Assembly: GCF_014643835.1 (NCBI RefSeq)
Contig: NZ_BMKD01000006.1
Span: 385,883-449,882, forward strand
Direction: 5' to 3'
Length of the DNA stretch: 64,000 nt
Origin: Mucilaginibacter rubeus
GTDB taxonomy: Bacteria; Bacteroidota; Bacteroidia; Sphingobacteriales; Sphingobacteriaceae
Position 1 is the stretch's first letter. Each line of letters starts with the position of its first letter. This document shows positions 18,392 to 29,400 of this stretch, one piece after another. The position numbers were made by a program, and so were the translations under genes. The notes under the pieces were generated by a model. That model did not search any database. It saw only the letters and a program-made list of their open reading frames with translations, and had not been told where the DNA came from.

Positions 18392-19414
18392 TTACACCAG
18401 TAACCTTGCGGATGAATCCCTTATGATCAGTTTGGTTTTCAATAAAATATTTTGCGAATCGATCATGTGGTTATCCTGAAGCTCTTCCAATAAAATTTTG
18501 GTAACCCTGAGGCCGATCTCTTTAATTGGCTGGGCTACAGCGGTTATGGCCGGGTTAAAAAGGGCAAAATTGTTAATATCATCAAATACAGCAACACCGA
18601 TGTCCCTGGCAATTATCAGTCCTGATTCTTTCAGGGCCTGCAGGCCGCTTAAGGCGAGATAGTTGGTCGCAAAAAAAATGGCATCTATATCCTTTTTACT
18701 TTTCAGGAGGCTTTTAAGGTTCTGGACGGTTTTGTGTGGATCTTCATTATAGATAATTTCTTTTAGGATTGGCGGTAGCCCGTGTTTTTGGAGGGCCGCG
18801 TGATAACCGTTAACACGTTCGTTCATTTGGTCCTGCCCGGCCGCAAGCGTAACCATGGCAATGTTACGGAAGCCGTTATCTATCAAATGTAAAACAGCAG
18901 TCTCACTGCCGCGAAAGTTATCGACAAGTACTTTGGAACATTGCAGATCAGGCGAAGCGCGGTCGAACACCACTACCGGGTAACCTTCCTTTACAAGCTG
19001 GTTGATATCATCTTCCAAACCTGCAGTAGGCGCCAGGATGTACCCATCCACCTGGTAATTTTTAAAAGTTTGCAGCAGGTCACGGGCGATAACAGTAGAA
19101 TTTTCAGAACTGCCATAAATAACGCGGTAACCTTCTTTATAAATATGCTCTTCCACAACCCTGGCGATGGCCGAAAAAAAAGGATCGCTGATATCTTCCA
19201 CAATCATGCCCACCGTTTTACTTTTTCCTGTCCGCAGGCTGGCTGCCAGCCGGTTTGGCCGGTAACCTACCTTTTCAACAAACCTCAGTATTTTATTTTC
19301 CAACGCCACGCTGATGCCATATTGCCTCGCCTTGCCATTAAGAACATAGGAAACAGATGCTTCTGACACTTTTAACGCGGCAGCAATATCTTTCAAAGCC
19401 AATTTTTTTTTCAT
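18392..19414 (-). CDS. LacI family transcriptional regulator
   Basis: A 340-residue repressor-type regulator. The N-terminal helix-turn-helix reads ALKDIAAALKVSEASVSYVL, followed by the hinge helix region GYRPNRLAASLRTGKSKTVG and a periplasmic-binding-protein-like effector domain (GMIVEDISDPFFSAIARVVE, GYILAPTAG, VFDRASP, IGVAVFDD). It should bind a sugar or sugar-phosphate and control nearby operators. It is 67-77 bases downstream of the GH97 gene on the same strand, so it is likely part of that operon and may control the divergent GH97/GH28 promoter region (21372-21579). ATG at 19414 preferred to TTG at 19423. Confidence 0.93.
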   Translation of the reverse strand: MKKKLALKDIAAALKVSEASVSYVLNGKARQYGISVALENKILRFVEKVGYRPNRLAASLRTGKSKTVGMIVEDISDPFFSAIARVVEEHIYKEGYRVIYGSSENSTVIARDLLQTFKNYQVDGYILAPTAGLEDDINQLVKEGYPVVVFDRASPDLQCSKVLVDNFRGSETAVLHLIDNGFRNIAMVTLAAGQDQMNERVNGYHAALQKHGLPPILKEIIYNEDPHKTVQNLKSLLKSKKDIDAIFFATNYLALSGLQALKESGLIIARDIGVAVFDDINNFALFNPAITAVAQPIKEIGLRVTKILLEELQDNHMIDSQNILLKTKLIIRDSSARLLV

Positions 19415-19490
19415 TTCGCCCAAAGCAGGATCCTCCTTAAGTCAAACTAACACAATCATTAATAACGCAGCACAACAACATCTCCGCCCC

Positions 19491-21371
19491 CTATTTTATT
19501 TGAGGTCTTAAGATAACCGCCTGGCCCCCTTTTGCATCCAGGTCAACAACAAAAGCATCATTGTGCCTAAGCTCAACCTTTTTTACCTGTATGCCGCCCT
19601 GTCCGTCATCGCCATAAACAGTAGCGGTGTATACCTGATTTTTTTCCAGGAAATCGAGCTTGAAGCTTCCTCCCCATTTCTGAAGGCCTGCAGCGCTACC
19701 GAGGTACCAGATACGGCCTTTACGGCGTGCTACGGTAATGCCTTCGCCTATCTCTCCCTGTACATATTTGCTTTCGTCCCATACAGTGGGCACATATTTA
19801 AAAAATTCAATGTCTGCCTCATCCTTATAATCCTGCGACCGCCCGTACCAGAAAATCGCCTGGAGCGGGTCAAAGTATACAATGGTCAGGGCCATTTGCT
19901 GGGCTTTGCTCACCTGGATATTTTTACTGTAATCATTCACCTTGTTGGGGTAGCAAAAGGTAAAATCGGCAGGGCCGGCCAGGTAACGCGTAAATGGCAA
20001 TACGGTATTATGGAAAGCATCAGGACTGTTTTCATCGCCTCTGATCCCTTCCTGGCTCAGCACACACGGATACCGGCGGCTTAAACCTGTGGGTTTATAA
20101 TGATCATGTACGTTGAGTATCATGCCATAATCATTTCCTTTTTTCATGGCCGAATCAAGCCAGGCAAGGCCTTTCTGCGTGCCGCCATCTACAAACCCAA
20201 ACTTTAGCCCGCTAACTCCCCACTTTTTATAAAGCGGCAATATGGTATCTATCTTAGCTTTGAGCCCCACATAATTTACGTATAAAATAACGCCGATGCC
20301 TTTTTGCCGGGCATGGGCAATGATATCCGGCAAGTGGAAATCAGGTAAGTATCTGGTAGGATCAGAGGTAGTTCGAAATTCGGCACCGTACCAGCCTGCA
20401 TCAACCAAAATGTATTGAAAGTTCATTTTTTGAGCAAAATCAATTCCATCAAGGGCGCCTTGCGTATTGATAGGTACCCTGAAAACCTTTCCGGGTTTTA
20501 CATAATCAGGCACCTCATTACTAAGTGGTTTAACCAGTTTAAGATTAAGCTGACTAAACGCGTGCAAACCTATGGCAGTACTGCTGCAACTGATGGTTCG
20601 CCAGGGAGTAATGAGACTATCGGTGAACCGGATTAATGAATCCTTCCGAACCGATTTAACGCGATGGTCGCGGTAAATGGTATCCGTATAAAATTGTAAC
20701 GACAGGCTATTGGGGCGGCTGCCGTGAACCAATACGCATTTGGTGTAATTGCGGTTATCGGCTTCGCCTATACTTATATATGACTGTGCGGCGGTAAGCG
20801 TTGAAGGAAGGTCACTGGTACCCGGCAATGAATCGACCATAACCGGCCGGAAAACAGATTCTTCGTGATACTGGTAAATGCGATAGCTTGTTGCAAGGTT
20901 AAACTCCGTTAGTTCCGATTTAAGTTGTACAATGCTATCACCAAGCTGCTTACAGACATACCTAAACGCCAGGCTTCCATCATATACCCTTACGATAATA
21001 TCATAATTACCTCTGCCAGAGGTGCAATGAAGCATGAGCTCGTTACAATGGTTTACCAGGCTGGCATCTTCTCCCAGCGGCCACAAAAACTTTTCATTGA
21101 TTTCTTTTTTGGCCGATCCCTTTAACGTGATACCCCGAACTAATGAAGAACCGGTAGTTTCGATCCCCAAACGCGACCAGTTAACAATTAACCGTGTATT
21201 GAAAATTAACCGATAATACAGCTGCCCTTGCTCATCCAGTGAAAATTGCGCCCGCGTACGGTTATCTGGTGAATAAAGCAGTGCAACAACCTTTTGTTTT
21301 GCGGACACAGCATTATTGCAAAAGGGAGAAAGGGCTATAAAAAAGGCAAAAAAAAGGTATTTATTCTTCAT
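19491..21371 (-). CDS. Glycoside hydrolase family 97 protein
   Basis: A 626-residue secreted enzyme (signal peptide 1-24, ending NAVSAK). It has the GH97 layout: an N-terminal beta-sandwich (about 27-285, with NWSRLGIETTG and FRYVCKQLG), a TIM barrel (about 290-530, with YILVDAGWYGAEF and VHDHYKPTGLSRRYPCVLSQEG), and a small C-terminal sandwich. GH97 members act on alpha-glucosides or alpha-galactosides. At the barrel strand where retaining members have Asp (pattern K-x-D-F) this protein has Gly392 (GLKFGFVDGG), which resembles the inverting subgroup. The region around PDAFHNTVLPFTR also departs from the usual PEHTT. Substrate and mechanism are therefore uncertain. It is divergent from the GH28 gene. 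Confidence 0.88.
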   Translation of the reverse strand: MKNKYLFFAFFIALSPFCNNAVSAKQKVVALLYSPDNRTRAQFSLDEQGQLYYRLIFNTRLIVNWSRLGIETTGSSLVRGITLKGSAKKEINEKFLWPLGEDASLVNHCNELMLHCTSGRGNYDIIVRVYDGSLAFRYVCKQLGDSIVQLKSELTEFNLATSYRIYQYHEESVFRPVMVDSLPGTSDLPSTLTAAQSYISIGEADNRNYTKCVLVHGSRPNSLSLQFYTDTIYRDHRVKSVRKDSLIRFTDSLITPWRTISCSSTAIGLHAFSQLNLKLVKPLSNEVPDYVKPGKVFRVPINTQGALDGIDFAQKMNFQYILVDAGWYGAEFRTTSDPTRYLPDFHLPDIIAHARQKGIGVILYVNYVGLKAKIDTILPLYKKWGVSGLKFGFVDGGTQKGLAWLDSAMKKGNDYGMILNVHDHYKPTGLSRRYPCVLSQEGIRGDENSPDAFHNTVLPFTRYLAGPADFTFCYPNKVNDYSKNIQVSKAQQMALTIVYFDPLQAIFWYGRSQDYKDEADIEFFKYVPTVWDESKYVQGEIGEGITVARRKGRIWYLGSAAGLQKWGGSFKLDFLEKNQVYTATVYGDDGQGGIQVKKVELRHNDAFVVDLDAKGGQAVILRPQIK

Positions 21372-21579
21372 TGTTTAGGATACGGGGCAACAACAGTAAT
21401 AAGGACAAGCAATGCTCTTAAATATACTCAAAGAGATTAGTGATTTAGTTCAAATTGTTCAGGGTATTTCATTAGGGCACATTATCTCCGGCAAATGCAG
21501 TTATTTTTTCGATATAGTTTTTTTATTGAGTATGAGAATCCGCCTTTATTGTCTTCCTCTATACACTATAAAAACTTCT

Positions 21580-23064
21580 ATGAACAAATTCCTGGCACTG
21601 ACATGTGCAGTCGTATTTTTATTAAAAACAGTCAAGGCAGAAATCATAACTTATAAAGCACCCGAAAGTAACTTGGTTAATAATACAGTTAAAGTAGATG
21701 TGCGGCAGGGCACAGGCAACTGGCAGCCCTTAGATGTATATACCGCCGATGTAGCGGCTCGTTTTGACGCGCAGCGCATTATTAAAAAAACCACTTTTAC
21801 TTATTTTGATTGTTCCGGTTCGATAAAGCTTCGGGTTAAGCTAAACCAGGGGAATATCAAAGAAGTAAGGATCAGACCTACGGCATACGGCATCAAGCCC
21901 GAGGTTAAAGGCAACGTTGTGGAATTTGAATTAAACGCTTCGCAATATGTTTCATTAGAGGTAAACGGCAACATTTTTGAAAACCTGCAGATTTTTGCTA
22001 ATCCTATAGAAAACAGCCGTCCCACAAAAGCCAATGCGCAAACACTTTATTTCGGCCCGGGCATCCATAAAATCGGCCGGATGGTGATCCCCTCGGGTAA
22101 AACCGTGTATGTGGCCGGCGGCGCTATTGTTGAAGGCTCATTTGTTATAGATCATGCAGAGAACGTCAGGATCTGCGGCCGCGGAATCCTTACACAGCAC
22201 CCGGTACAGGGCGACAGCGTTAAACCCCAAAATACTACAGGAACACTCTCAAAATTAAGGAATGACCATTTGATCATCCAGAACAGCAATAACGTCAGTG
22301 TCGACGGGATCATTGAATTACCAACGGGTTATTCTATTTTGATGGGCGAATCAAAGCATGTGAGTATAAGTAATTTCAAAGCTTTCAGTGCAACCGGTAA
22401 TGCCGATGGTATCGACATCTTTTGCAGTCAGGATATTAAGCTTGATCATATATACATGCGAAACTCTGACGATTGCATCGCCATTTACGGTCACCGCTGG
22501 AACTATTACGGCAATACCTCAGATATCTCAATTAACAACGCCATTTTATGGGCTGATGTAGCCCATCCCCTGCTGATTGGTACGCACGGCGATACTGACC
22601 ACCCGGATACCTTACAAAATATCCGGGTTCAGAATATGACTGTACTTGACCATAACGAAAACCAGCTTGATTACCAGGGCTGCATAGCACTTAATGCCGG
22701 CGACAGCAACCTGATCAGGAATGTCAGTTTTGAAAACGTGGAGATTGAGGATATCCGCAAGGGGCAACTGTTTAATTTAAGGGTGATGTACAACCGAAAA
22801 TATAACACCTCTCCCGGGCTGGGGATCGAGAACATACTGTTCAGGAATGTTAATTATAACGGCAAGCGGGCTAATATGTCTATTATAGTCGGCTACGATG
22901 ACAAACGCGGCATCAGGAACGTTATATTTGAAAACCTGAAGATAAACGGCACCCTGATATTCGATAAGATGCCGGGCAAACCCGGCTTTTATAAAACAAG
23001 TGACATGGCCAATATATTTGTGGGTGAACATGTAGATGGGATCCAGTTTCTGAGCAAGGATTAA
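21580..23064 (+). CDS. Glycoside hydrolase family 28 (polygalacturonase-like) protein
   Basis: A 494-residue secreted right-handed beta-helix protein. The ATG at 21580 gives a signal peptide (MNKFLALTCAVVFLLKTVKA); an upstream extension to 21412 has no support. After an N-terminal sandwich (about 25-150) comes the helix with FGPGIHKIGRMVIPSGKTVY and GGAIVEGSF. GH28 catalytic-type Asp residues are seen in GNADGIDIF (Asp276, Asp279) and RNSDDCIAIYG (Asp297, Asp298), followed by LLIGTHGDT near the usual GHG position. The family cuts galacturonan or rhamnogalacturonan linkages; the C-terminal Arg-Ile-Lys motif is not obvious, so the exact linkage is open. It shares a 208-bp divergent intergenic region with the GH97 gene. 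Confidence 0.82.
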   Translation: MNKFLALTCAVVFLLKTVKAEIITYKAPESNLVNNTVKVDVRQGTGNWQPLDVYTADVAARFDAQRIIKKTTFTYFDCSGSIKLRVKLNQGNIKEVRIRPTAYGIKPEVKGNVVEFELNASQYVSLEVNGNIFENLQIFANPIENSRPTKANAQTLYFGPGIHKIGRMVIPSGKTVYVAGGAIVEGSFVIDHAENVRICGRGILTQHPVQGDSVKPQNTTGTLSKLRNDHLIIQNSNNVSVDGIIELPTGYSILMGESKHVSISNFKAFSATGNADGIDIFCSQDIKLDHIYMRNSDDCIAIYGHRWNYYGNTSDISINNAILWADVAHPLLIGTHGDTDHPDTLQNIRVQNMTVLDHNENQLDYQGCIALNAGDSNLIRNVSFENVEIEDIRKGQLFNLRVMYNRKYNTSPGLGIENILFRNVNYNGKRANMSIIVGYDDKRGIRNVIFENLKINGTLIFDKMPGKPGFYKTSDMANIFVGEHVDGIQFLSKD

Positions 23065-23447
23065 GCCGGATAAACGTAAGGCTTATTGACCATCTCGTCA
23101 TACGCATTATTTTCTTACGCCTCCAATTTCATAAACGGTGTTCGGAATAAAAAAGCGCAGCAGTGTGTGATTTTTTTCCTATCAATAATTGAAAAAATGT
23201 TCCGAACAGCTATGTCTTTTTCTCTTCTCCCCCCACTTAGCTCCCATACTAAAGAGACTTATTCCGAGCGATTTAAAGTCGAAAGCCTGGCTTAAAAATT
23301 TCAAAAACACCACATTTCTGTGAGTATCATTTACAGCAGTCATTGTCTTTGATGTGTCTGATTATAAAACTGTTTTGTTCCACGTCCTTACACGACTTCC
23401 AAACATGCCGGAACGGCAGTAAACATGTTTACCTAAACAATTAAACC
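23065..23447. other. Intergenic region upstream of the giant T9SS gene
   Basis: 383 bases, with no gene supported. The last bases before the ATG read taaacaattaaacc, resembling the AACCAATTA leader of other genes here. No perfect TAnnTTTG box was found, so the promoter is not identified. Confidence 0.4.
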
Positions 23448-26400
23448 ATGAAAAAACTTTTTACGCTTTGTAATTATTTGACAGGTACGCACCGGCAGAT
23501 AAGGGTGCTGTTGTTTTCGCTGTCGATGTTTGTCACGATGGGTGTATGCGCCCAACCTTTTGTCCATCCTGGCGTGGCCTTTAACCGGGCCGATTTGGAT
23601 CAATTGAAAGCCAACATTAGCCGTGAACCATGGCTATCTGGTTATAACGCATTTAAAAACGACTCGCATTCACAATTGGGCTATGGGCAAAAGGGTCCTT
23701 TTGCAACGGTTACCAGGGCGCCCAATCTCAACAACAGCGCCTGGATTGATGATATGCAGGCTGTTCACAACCTGGCCTGGATGTGGTGGTTTACGGGCGA
23801 CTCTACTTATGCCCGCAAAGCTACCAATATGTTGGATGCATGGGCAGTAACCAATACTACCTGGGGCGGCGGAGAATCCATGCTGGATATTGGCGATTAT
23901 GCCCAGTATTGGGGCGTAGGTGCTGAAATCCTTCGTTGTACCTTTCCCGGTTGGACCGCAGCCAACACACAGCACGTAAAAAATTATTTTGCTAATGTTT
24001 TATTCCCTACTTCCTGGGTACCAAGCCCCTTGCGCGACGCGAATAAAGGGGCTATTCAGTTAAAAATTGCCCTTGCCGCCTCGGTTTTTTGCGATGATGT
24101 AACCCGGTTTAACCAGGCGGTGGAAGTGTACCGGATGGATGCCGGAGGTGGGATGCGCAATTCATTGCCCGGTGGTGAAGTAGGAGATTCGGGCCGCGAC
24201 GACCATTGGCGCGTACAGGCAGCCGCACTGGCATGGGGCGCAGAAGTTGCCTACAAGCAAGGAGCAGATATGTTTGCCGAATTGGATAACCGGGTATTAG
24301 CTATCGGTGAGCTGTATCATAAATACGCTTTTGACGGAGCAGCAATGACCTTTATCCCGTTGGGGGGCTATGCAAGTTATTGGACCGGCTGGGGAATTCA
24401 GCCCGGAGCAAGGGTCGGCGACATGACTAATCTTATTTACAGCGCTTATGCTGTACGCAAGGGAATACCTACCCCTAATACCGACAGGATGAGAGCAGCG
24501 TTAATGCAGCCCGGCGCCACCAATTATTCTCCGGCAGGCGGCAATTTCCTATACCTGAAATCATCGGATACATCTACCGCGGTTAAGTTGCCCCAGGTAT
24601 ATTATCCTGCCGATCATGTGCAGCCGGTGAGCAATCTCACCAATATTGATATCGGTAATACCGGGTTGGCGGGCAGCGCTGCCTACAATAACGGGGTTTG
24701 GACACTTCAAGGCGCCGGAACCTCCACCAGTAATGCTTTTAGCTTTAATTTTAAGAAAATTAGCGGCGATGCCGGCCTGGTAGTAAAAGTTGAGAATATG
24801 TCGTTAAATACCGGTGGTTGCGGGGTCATGTTACGCCAATCGCTGGCGCCCGGTTCAGCTTTTTATGATATTTTCCTTAAAGCTACAGGCGGTGCCGGAA
24901 ACCACTACCAACCCAAAGCCCCCTGGTGGTTAAAAATTGAGCGTGTAGGTACCCGCATATTTACATACCATTCGCAGGATGGCATTAGTTGGACCGGGCT
25001 CGGTTGCTGGTATTCTGCAACAGGTTTCCCCACTGATTTGTATGCCGGATTTTATACCCTTTCCAGTAATAACTCGGCACTAAATACCGCCACGTTCAGT
25101 AATGTGGCCTATAGTCAATCTGCACCTGCCGGGTCTCCGGAGATTAGCAGCGCTACCACCGCCACAGCTACCAGTGGTGCGCCTTTCAGTTATAACATCG
25201 TAGCCAGTGCTAATCCATCTTCTTATAGTGCCACTGGCTTACCATCGGGGCTTAGCATTGATGCGGTTACCGGTATCATCTCGGGTACACCTACCACGTT
25301 AGGGCAAAGCGAAATTACCATAGCAGCCACTAATGCCAGCGGCACCGGCACGGCAACGCTCATGCTGAATGTGGTCAATAACCAGGCGCCGGCAGCGCCC
25401 GCTTCAGCTGCGGCAGCGGTTGTTAACGCTACACAAATTAATATTTCCTGGGTAGCTTCAGCCAATGCTACCAGCTATTCGGTAAAACGGTCGTCGTCAT
25501 CCACCGGGCCGTTTACCACTATACAATCAGGTATAACCAACACATCATATATTGATGCCAGCCCTGTACCCGAGGTAAACAATTATTATGTAGTGACCGC
25601 GCTTGCCGGAACATTGGAAAGCGGAAACTCAAATGTTATTTTTTCATCAGTACCACCGGCTGCCCCGGCGCAGCCTGCAGCTGTTAATAAAAACAAGGAG
25701 GTTGACTTGAGCTGGAATACAGCAGCAGGGGCGGCTACTTATAATGTAAAACGCGCTACCATAAGCGGCGGTCCTTATGCTACTGTAGCCAATGTTTCAA
25801 CTACGGCATACGCGGATCTGAATGTAAGCAACGGTAGCCCATACTATTATGTTGTTTCATCTGTGGGCCAAACCAAAGAAAGCTCCAATTCGGCCGAAAC
25901 ATTTGGCGTACCCGGCTCAAGCACTTCAACATGGAGCCAGCAGCCCGAGTCCGACTCGCTTACCCTGGCCAGCAACTGGCAGGAAAACGCGACACCTGTT
26001 AATCCAGCCATTATTACTTTTCAAAACAGTGCAGATACCGTACTGACCAACGACATCCCAAACCTTGTAGCCTCGAGAATTCAGTTTAATGCAAACGCCG
26101 GCAGCTATACCATTGACGGCGCAGCAATTCATTTGCGAAATGACCTGGTTAATAACAGTTCTGGCTACCAAACCCTGAAGATCCCTGTAACACTCGATAC
26201 ATTACTTAATGTAAACACACCCAACGTGAGCGGCACCGTAGTATTAACCGGGCAAATAACAGGCTCAGGCAGCCTGCTCAAGAACGGTATCGGGTTCCTG
26301 TATGCAGGGGGCAACAACACCTACTCCGGCGGTACTATCCTCAACGGAAACGGGCAAAGCTGGCCGCCGGTTTATGGCATGGAAGTATCGGGAACAAGTA

Positions 26401-29400
26401 CAGGAGCGCCTTCCGCCCCTACATCAGGCCCGCTCGGTACCGGAAAAATAACCATGAACGGCGGCGCGCTTTTTTCGGCCAACGGCGATGCTACCTTGTA
26501 CAACGATATTGAAATAGCTGCCGGAAAAACCAGTTATTTTTACCAAACCAGCAACGCATTGAACCTTTACGGGCGACTTACCGGCAGTGGAACAATTATT
26601 CAGGATGGTAACGTATATGCCGGTTTACATTTGTTTGCCGATAACAGCAGCTTCACCGGGTACTTTGTATCCAAATTACGCAGCGGCAACTCACGTACCC
26701 GCTTTGAAGTACCCCAGTCAGGCAGCGCGAATGCTTCATGGAACCTTGACGCCAACGGTAATGATTGCCAGGGCATTATGTTCCCTACCGGCACTATCAG
26801 TTTTGGTGCGTTAAGCGGCCGCGGTGCTATCCGTACAGATGGTGGCGGCAGCCCAACCATCAGCATCGGTGCACTGAACATAACTACCACCTACGGCGGA
26901 ACGATGACCGGCAGTATGAACGTAGAGAAAGTTGGTACAGCTATTCTGACATTTACCGGTAACCAGGCTTATTCCGGAACAACGACGATAAAAAACGGCA
27001 CTTATTTGCTCAATAACGATCCTAACAGCGGCACATTCACCAGTCCGGTGGTTGCCACGGCCGGCACGTTTGGCGGCAGTGGCAAAAGCACGTCATCGGC
27101 TACTATTGGTACCGGTTCGGGTATAGGAGCGGTACTGGCACCCGGTAACCAGGCCATTGGCATCATAAAAGTGGGTACCCTCACCATGAATGCCGATGCC
27201 ACCTATAAAGCAGAGTTAAGCACCAGTTCGGCCACCAATGATAAGGTAAGTACAGCCGTTGTTAATTTAGTGAACCAGCCTAAACTGCAGATCACGGCTA
27301 TCGACTCGACCAGCCTGGCCCAGGGAAGTTCGTTCACTATCATTGATAACACCGGAAGTGCGGCAATATCCGGTACATTTAAAGGCTTGCCCGAACTTGC
27401 TCCGGTAACCGTTGGCAGTTTTACGCTGCGCATCAGCTATAAAGGCGGTACGGGCAATGACGTTGTGCTGCTGGACGACCGGCCATTACCGGTAATTATC
27501 ACCAGCGCGCCAACTGATACCACGCTGATAGGAAAACCTATGACTTATACCGTAACCGGAATTAAGTCGCCCAACCATTTTTCGGCCAGTGGATTGCCGG
27601 CCGGGTTACAAATTGATTCTTTATCAGGCAAAATTTCAGGAACACCAACGGAATCAGGCACCTTTAATGTAAGCCTGTCGGCAGGCAACGGCAGTACAAC
27701 AGGTACTTCAACATTGGTACTCACGGTACTTAGCAGTGCTGTAAACTCTTTGACAGTTGCCGCGGGCGATGCCAAAAACATCCTTGAATGGCAATCACTT
27801 CCCGGCTACAGTTATAACGTTAAACGTTCAACAACTTCCGGCGGGCCATATACCGCACTTGGGTCGGTTAGTAACCTTACCTTCACCGACAGCAATGTAA
27901 GCAATGGCACAACCTATTTTTATGTGATAGCCCCTGCAGACAGTACCGGCGAAGGTACCAAAAGCACAGAAGTGGTTGCTAAACCCAATGCCGGGCAACG
28001 CGACTTTTATCAATTTGATGAGGTAAGCGGCAGCAAAGGCATTGATGCCTGGGGTGCCAATCATGCTGCACTCGCGGCAACAGCAAGTCGTGCTGCGGGT
28101 AAATATGGAAAATCTTTGCTGCTTGATGGTTCGGCGAACGCTTATGCAACATTGCCTGCCGGTATTTTCAGTACCTTGAACGATTTTACCATATCTGCCT
28201 GGGTGCGGATGGACGCCATAAGTACCTGGATGCGTGTTTTTGACTTTGGCTCAAGCACCACACAATACATGTTCCTTACTGTACAGGCCGGTGTTACCAA
28301 CGGGCAGTCAACCATTCGTTACGCTACTAAAAACGGCTCGGCTGCAGAACAGAATATCAATTACAATTACACCTTCCCATTAAATACCTGGACCTACCTG
28401 GCGGTAACCCGGGCGGGCACTACTACTACACTTTATATAAATGGTACATCAGTTGCCTCCTCAACAAACATTACCATCAAACCATCGGCGCTCGGCAGCA
28501 CCACACAAAATTACCTGGGCAAATCGCAGTTTGCCGATCCGATGTTCAAAGGCTCCATTGATAATTTCAAGATCTACGGCAGGGCATTAAGCAGCACCGA
28601 AATTGCTGCCGATATATTGGGCGATCAAACAATTACCTTCGCCTCCTTCAGCGGAAAAACATTCGGTGATGCAGATTTTGTACCCCTGGCGACAGTTTCA
28701 TCAGGTTTAGCGGTTTCTTACAGCAGTTCAGATACTACTGTTGCCAGTGTGATCAATGGCAACATCCACATTAAAGCGGCCGGAACAACAACCATCACTG
28801 CTTCCCAGGCCGGAAACAGCAGTTTTAAAGCAGCTACTTCTATTAATCAAAGCCTCACCATTAGCCAAAACGCACAAACCATTACGTTTAATGCGATCCC
28901 TGCAAAAACAGTTGCCGACAGCGATTTTGCGGCCGGTGCTGTAGCCAGTTCTGGCCTTGCGGTAAGCTATAGCAGTTCGGACAGTACGGTAGTTCAGATA
29001 GCGGGCGGAAAGTTGCACATAACCGGTGCGGGTACCGCCGTGATCACCGCCTCCCAGGGTGGGAATGCTAATTATCTTGCGGCATCACCGGTTACACAAA
29101 CACTTACCGTTAACAAGCTGAGCCAAAGCATCAGTTTTGCCGCGTTACCTCTAAGCAGGCCTGGCGATGCAGATGTCAGCCTGAATGCGACAGCTACTTC
29201 CGGGCTTACAGTTGTTTACACCAGCTCAAACTTAAACGTAGCTACGATAATCAATAATAAGCTGCATATTGTAGGCGCGGGCAGCAGTGCTATTACAGCG
29301 CAGCAAGGTGGCAACACTCGTTTTGACACGACAGCCTCAAGCAAAACCTTCATCGTATTGCCATACAATGTCCAGGTACAATCCTCCGATGGGGATAACA

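Noticed and set aside
21412-21579. N-terminal extension of the GH28 protein to 21412
   Set aside because: It would put 56 hydrophobic, low-similarity residues before a clean signal peptide that begins at 21580.
23086-23295. 69-codon frame before the giant gene
   Set aside because: No motif, poor composition and no conserved start context; treated as chance.
26200-27480. A separate type V autotransporter
   Set aside because: The autotransporter-associated repeats are in frame within the larger protein and the C-terminus is a T9SS sorting domain, with no barrel domain.
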